9,243 nucleotides of DNA. It comes from Treponema sp. (GTDB taxonomy: Bacteria > Spirochaetota > Spirochaetia > Treponematales > Treponemataceae). Both the position numbers and the translations under genes were made by a program. The stretch covers positions 1 to 9,243 of the forward strand of contig JAFOTA010000145.1 of assembly GCA_017421145.1 (NCBI GenBank), in the 5' to 3' direction. Of this stretch, positions 5,845 to 9,243 are shown in pieces. A model generated the notes under the pieces. The model had not been told where the DNA came from. It made no database searches and worked only from the letters and a program-made list of their open reading frames with translations. Every line of letters starts with the position of its first letter. Within the stretch, counting starts at the first letter, position 1.

Positions 5845-7981
5845 ATATCTTGAAGTCCTGAATCCACAGCAGGCGGAAGCGGTCGTTCATCAGGGCGGTT
5901 CTCTTTTGATTCTTGCCGGAGCAGGTTCAGGAAAGACACGCGTAATCACCACGAAAATTGCATATCTGATTTCGCAGATGCATGTTGACCCTTATTCAAT
6001 ACTTGCGGTGACGTTTACAAAAAAAGCCGCTGAAGAAATGCGTGAAAGGGCTGTGCGTCTGGAACCAAAATCAGCATACGCGCAGATCCGCACGTTCCAT
6101 TCTTTCGGCGCATATTTTTTGAGAAAGTATTGGCAATATGCCGGGCTTGATAAAAATTTCACGGTCTATGATGACGATGACATGGTGACTCTCGTTTCAA
6201 AAGCTCTGCCCGGTCTTACAAAAAAAGAGTGCTCGTCCGTTGCACATGGAATTTCACTTGCAAAAGATTATTGCCTTGTTCCTGAAAGCCAGGGTTTTTC
6301 GCAGATAGGATTCGGTGAAGAATTTGCGCTCCAATATGAAGCATATGAAAAGCGTCTCCGTGACACAGGCAACGTTGATTTCGGAGATCTGATACTTCTT
6401 CCGTACCTTGTCCTTAAAAACGAGCCTTCGGTAAGAAAAGAAATATATTCGCGCTACCGTGTCATAATGGTCGATGAATATCAGGATTCAAACGTGGCTC
6501 AGTATCTTTTGCTCCAGCAGCTTGCCGGCCTTGATGAAAAATCCGGGATCTATGTTTGTGTCGTCGGTGATGATGACCAGAGCATCTATAAATTCCGCGG
6601 TGCAGAAGTGAAGAACATCCTTAATTTTCAAAAGCAGTTTCCGGATACTAAGCTCGTGCGCCTTGAAACGAATTACCGTTCCACATCCCAGATTCTTGCG
6701 TGCGCGGATTCGGTCGTCAAAAATAATTTCCAGCGTCTTGGAAAAACGCTCGTTTCGTCCAGGGGCAAAGGAAAAAAGCCGGTGCTTGCGTTCCTTGAAA
6801 ATCAGGATGAAGAATGTGAATTCTGTTCCCAGCTGATTGAAAATGCACATGAAAAAGGAGTGCCTTATTCTGATTGGGCAATCCTATATAGGACGAACGC
6901 ACAGTCACTCGGATTCGAGTCGCTTTTTTTACGGAAGAAGATTCCTTACAGGGTTGTCGGGACTCTGAAATTTTATGAGCGTGAAGAAGTAAAGGATTTG
7001 CTTGCGTGGCTTTCGTTCATTGCAAATCCGCGTGATGAAATTGCATTCAGGCGTATCGTGAACAAACCGGCCCGTGCAATAGGAAACGTGAGCCAGGAAA
7101 AAATCATCGAATCATGCAGGGGACAGTCGGTCATTGAAGGCTGCCGTAAAATAAAGCTTTCTAAAAAAGCCGCTGAAGGGATTTCATCTTTTGTTTCGCT
7201 CTTCGATGAATTTGAAAATATGGTTCCAGAAACTGACGGCAGTGAAAAAAAGAAAAACAATCTTGCAAAGCTTGTGGAATCTGTTTCGGTAAAATCGGGG
7301 CTTGAAGATTATCACAGAAGTCAGGATGAAATTGCCGGCACTCAAAAAGTTTCGAACATTCAGGAACTTGCAAATGCAGCGTCTTTATATCCTTGCACGA
7401 AATCCGGGCTTCTTGAATTCCTTGACCACGTTGACCTTGACCGCTCGCTTGAAAATGAAAGCGAAGATTCAACTGACTGCGTTACCCTTATTACGCTCCA
7501 CAACACGAAGGGACTTGAATTCAACCGGGTGATAATCACCGGAATGGAACATGGTGTTTTCCCGCGTGAAGACAAAGCAGGCGATGAGATGGAAGAGGAG
7601 AGACGGCTTTTTTATGTAGGCATAACCCGTGCGAAAGATGAATTGTACATGACAAGCTGTGCCATGCGCAGAATGTACGGACAGACGAAAAATATGTATC
7701 CGTCTCCGTTTTTGAATGAAATAGAGCCTTCGCTGATGAATGTGATAGGGGAAAAGCCTTCTGCATATGAACCGGGTCTTGCATCTGGTGAAGATCCTGT
7801 CGCAAAAAAATGGCATGTAGGCGCGCAGGTTTACCATGATGATTACGGGTACGGGGTAATAGTATCCGGTAAAATGAACGAAGAGGGCGAGTATGTGATT
7901 TCCGTGAGCTTTGAAACAGGCGGTGTGAAAAGATTTTTGCCCAAATACCAGAAGTCGCTTATCCTGGAGGGGAATGATTAG
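5831..7981 (+). CDS. pcrA: ATP-dependent 3'-5' DNA helicase, PcrA/UvrD type
   Basis: A 716-residue superfamily 1A helicase that unwinds DNA 3' to 5' in nucleotide excision repair, replication restart and removal of RecA or stalled RNA polymerase. All SF1A motifs are visible: the Q motif (L-N-P-Q-Q-A-E-A-V), Walker A G-A-G-S-G-K-T-R (30-37, K35), motif Ia T-F-T-K-K-A-A-E-E-M, T-F-H-S-F, motif II D-E-Y-Q-D (215-219), motif III G-D-D-D-Q-S-I-Y-K-F-R-G-A, motif IV L-E-T-N-Y-R-S-T, motif V T-L-H-N-T-K-G-L-E-F, and motif VI F-Y-V-G-I-T-R-A-K with arginine finger R600. From about 661 a Tudor-like C-terminal domain (V-Y-H-D-D-Y-G-Y-G-V-I) matches the RNA-polymerase-binding tail of PcrA/UvrD and argues against Rep. 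GTG 5831 is chosen for its GGAG; the gene overlaps rimO by 14 bases. TTG 5810 would add 7 residues. Confidence 0.93.
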   Translation: MSPDEYLEVLNPQQAEAVVHQGGSLLILAGAGSGKTRVITTKIAYLISQMHVDPYSILAVTFTKKAAEEMRERAVRLEPKSAYAQIRTFHSFGAYFLRKYWQYAGLDKNFTVYDDDDMVTLVSKALPGLTKKECSSVAHGISLAKDYCLVPESQGFSQIGFGEEFALQYEAYEKRLRDTGNVDFGDLILLPYLVLKNEPSVRKEIYSRYRVIMVDEYQDSNVAQYLLLQQLAGLDEKSGIYVCVVGDDDQSIYKFRGAEVKNILNFQKQFPDTKLVRLETNYRSTSQILACADSVVKNNFQRLGKTLVSSRGKGKKPVLAFLENQDEECEFCSQLIENAHEKGVPYSDWAILYRTNAQSLGFESLFLRKKIPYRVVGTLKFYEREEVKDLLAWLSFIANPRDEIAFRRIVNKPARAIGNVSQEKIIESCRGQSVIEGCRKIKLSKKAAEGISSFVSLFDEFENMVPETDGSEKKKNNLAKLVESVSVKSGLEDYHRSQDEIAGTQKVSNIQELANAASLYPCTKSGLLEFLDHVDLDRSLENESEDSTDCVTLITLHNTKGLEFNRVIITGMEHGVFPREDKAGDEMEEERRLFYVGITRAKDELYMTSCAMRRMYGQTKNMYPSPFLNEIEPSLMNVIGEKPSAYEPGLASGEDPVAKKWHVGAQVYHDDYGYGVIVSGKMNEEGEYVISVSFETGGVKRFLPKYQKSLILEGND

Positions 7982-9022
7982 ATGTCGTGGAAAATTGAAA
8001 GTGCAGGCGGCGCGGCTTTTTTGCCTTATGATGAAATGAAGGAGCTTATGATTTCCGAGTTCAAAAACAGATTCGGAGAAACGCTTGAAAACCGCATTGA
8101 CTACGGGGATCTTGTTTTTGTTCCCGGCTTTAGTTTTAAAAATCTTCGCGAAGAATATCCTCCAATTTCAGCTGATGGTTCCGGTGAAAAAAAGATTGTG
8201 CGACATGTCGCCGACAACATTCCTTTTTGGTGCAGATGTGCCATGGTCGAACCTTTTTTTGTCCGCTTCGATTCAATCGGTGATGCGGCGCAGGCTTTGA
8301 AATCCGTCCAGAGGTCATGGAGTCCTTACAATCATACGTTGTTCCGGCGTTCCGCATTGATTCAGGAAAAACTTCCGTACGTGAACCTAAAGGACAGGAC
8401 TTTTCCTTTTGACATTCCCCAGTCTCCCGTGGGACTTTACACACTGATTGACGAGCACACGCTTTTGGCTTCCGCAAAAACTTCTTCATGCCTTCCGTCC
8501 GGTAAAATCACATGGATTGAAGATCATGAAAATCCTCCGAGCAGGGCATATCTTAAAGTCCAGGAAAGCCTTGTGCTTGCTCATCATTATTTCGGAGCGG
8601 AGCTTCCTGGAAGCGGAACAAAGTGTTTTGAAGCTGGAGCTTGTCCCGGTGGATGGACTTGGGTTCTTGCATCCCTTGGTGCGGAAGTGTTCGCCGTTGA
8701 CCGTTCGCCGCTTGCCGAAAGCCTCATGGAAAATCCTCTCGTGACTTTTATGGCTCATGATGCGTTCACGTTGAAACCGGAAGCGCTCGGACATTTCGAC
8801 TGGATTTTCAGCGACGTAATCTGCTATCCAGAAAGGCTCCTTGAATGGATAAAACTGTGGATTGAAAGCGGTCTTGTTGACAACATGATATGCACGATAA
8901 AAATGCAGGGTGAAATCGACTGGAATCTTGTGGCAGAGTTTGAAAAAATTCCTTCCAGCCGCATCTTCCATTTGAACTACAACAAGCACGAGCTGACGTT
9001 CATACACTGCAAATCTGATTAG
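7982..9022 (+). CDS. rlmM: RlmM-like 23S rRNA 2'-O-ribose methyltransferase (FtsJ fold)
   Basis: A 346-residue SAM-dependent methyltransferase whose C-terminal half (about 185-346) resembles RlmM, which 2'-O-methylates C2498 of E. coli 23S rRNA. P-P-S-R-A-Y-L-K ends in K192. The SAM loop E-A-G-A-C-P-G-G-W-T runs from residue 217, followed by A-V-D-R-S-P. F-S-D gives D278, T-I-K gives K307 and N-K-H-E-L-T gives E337. Together K192-D278-K307-E337 form the K-D-K-E tetrad of FtsJ-type 2'-O-methyltransferases. The first acidic residue of the SAM loop is Glu rather than the usual Asp. The N-terminal half, where RlmM carries a THUMP domain, is divergent and no motif is recognised there. The ATG directly follows the pcrA TAG, with a strong GGAGGGG at 7966-7972. 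The exact rRNA target is inferred. The stop overlaps the convergent gene by 4 bases. Confidence 0.8.
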   Translation: MSWKIESAGGAAFLPYDEMKELMISEFKNRFGETLENRIDYGDLVFVPGFSFKNLREEYPPISADGSGEKKIVRHVADNIPFWCRCAMVEPFFVRFDSIGDAAQALKSVQRSWSPYNHTLFRRSALIQEKLPYVNLKDRTFPFDIPQSPVGLYTLIDEHTLLASAKTSSCLPSGKITWIEDHENPPSRAYLKVQESLVLAHHYFGAELPGSGTKCFEAGACPGGWTWVLASLGAEVFAVDRSPLAESLMENPLVTFMAHDAFTLKPEALGHFDWIFSDVICYPERLLEWIKLWIESGLVDNMICTIKMQGEIDWNLVAEFEKIPSSRIFHLNYNKHELTFIHCKSD

Positions 9023-9243
9023 TGTATTCCGTTGATTCCTGTGTCGCTGTCTATGGTGTACATGTTGTAGAGGAAAAGCACGTCGGTCACTCCGTTTGTG
9101 TTGATGAAATCGATTGTGCTGTTCCTGTAGAATCTTGTGTCGAAAACATATATCGTTGAAAAATGTTCGGCGAGGAACGGAATCATGCAGTTGGCGTAGC
9201 TGTCTTTTACGATTGCAAGTACACGCCCGCTTTCTGCGTTCGA
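9019..9243 (-). CDS. DHHW-family protein, C-terminal end (cut by window edge)
   Basis: The minus strand is open from the right edge to a TAA at 9021-9019, giving 74 C-terminal residues. It begins S-N-A-E-S-G-R-V-L-A-I-V, then K-D-S-Y-A-N-C-M-I-P-F-L, and later V-T-D-V-L-F-L-Y-N. The K-D-S-Y-A-N-x-x-x-P-F-L block and the closing 'TDVLFLYN' are typical of the end of DHHW proteins, a family of exported proteins with an SGNH-hydrolase/AlgX-like fold often linked to surface polysaccharide modification. The D-H-H-W motif itself would lie off the window. No start codon falls in view. The gene is tail-to-tail with the rlmM-like gene; the stops share 4 bases, leaving no room for a separate terminator. 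The function in this organism is unknown. Confidence 0.78.
   Translation of the reverse strand, partial: SNAESGRVLAIVKDSYANCMIPFLAEHFSTIYVFDTRFYRNSTIDFINTNGVTDVLFLYNMYTIDSDTGINGIH

Noticed and set aside
7302..7532. A 76-codon plus-strand frame inside pcrA
   Set aside because: Out of frame within the helicase, between and across conserved motifs; low-complexity composition with no domain.
8486..9007. A 173-codon open frame on the minus strand, opposite the rlmM-like gene
   Set aside because: It lies wholly antisense to a gene with clear catalytic motifs, shows no recognisable domain, and is a by-product of codon use on the other strand. The real minus-strand gene is the separate frame ending at 9019.

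Overview
The window is a compact stretch of a bacterial chromosome with about 99% of its bases in coding sequence. It holds eight genes, two of them cut by the window edges. There is no rRNA, tRNA, CRISPR array, insertion sequence or phage gene. Moderate GC, many A-runs, frequent TTG/GTG starts, and a periplasmic lipoprotein carrier next to a RodZ-like protein all point to a diderm. The protein character resembles spirochaetes of the Treponema group. That assignment rests on remembered family resemblance and is an inference, not a search result.

Layout, left to right. (1) The end of an adenylosuccinate lyase (purine synthesis), missing only its first residues, followed after 7 bases by (2) a Gfo/Idh/MocA-type NAD(P)-dependent oxidoreductase with a cysteine-rich C-terminal half. 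(3) A 77-base intergenic gap, the only real one in the window, carries a sigma70-like promoter. A perfect 12-bp palindrome sits on its -10 region. (4) This promoter appears to drive a tight five-gene run: a LolA-like periplasmic lipoprotein carrier, a RodZ-like membrane protein with a cytoplasmic helix-turn-helix domain, the ribosomal protein S12 methylthiotransferase RimO, a PcrA/UvrD DNA helicase, and an RlmM-like 23S rRNA 2'-O-methyltransferase. Spacings are 7 bases between lolA and rodZ, about 1 base (or a short overlap) between rodZ and rimO, a 14-base overlap between rimO and pcrA, and 0 bases between pcrA and rlmM. Translational coupling is therefore likely. (5) At the right edge, on the minus strand, is the C-terminal end of a DHHW-family (SGNH-hydrolase-like) exported protein. 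Its stop codon overlaps that of the rlmM-like gene by 4 bases.

The operon joins envelope functions (lipoprotein transport, cell-shape scaffold) with ribosome modification (RimO on S12, RlmM-like on 23S rRNA) and genome maintenance (PcrA). Nothing here looks like a new defence or mobile system. The points most worth a second look are an insertion of about 40 residues in RimO, a calcium-loop-like motif in the extra periplasmic domain of the RodZ-like protein, the divergent N-terminal half of the RlmM-like enzyme, the palindromic promoter, and the terminator-less convergent overlap at the right edge.
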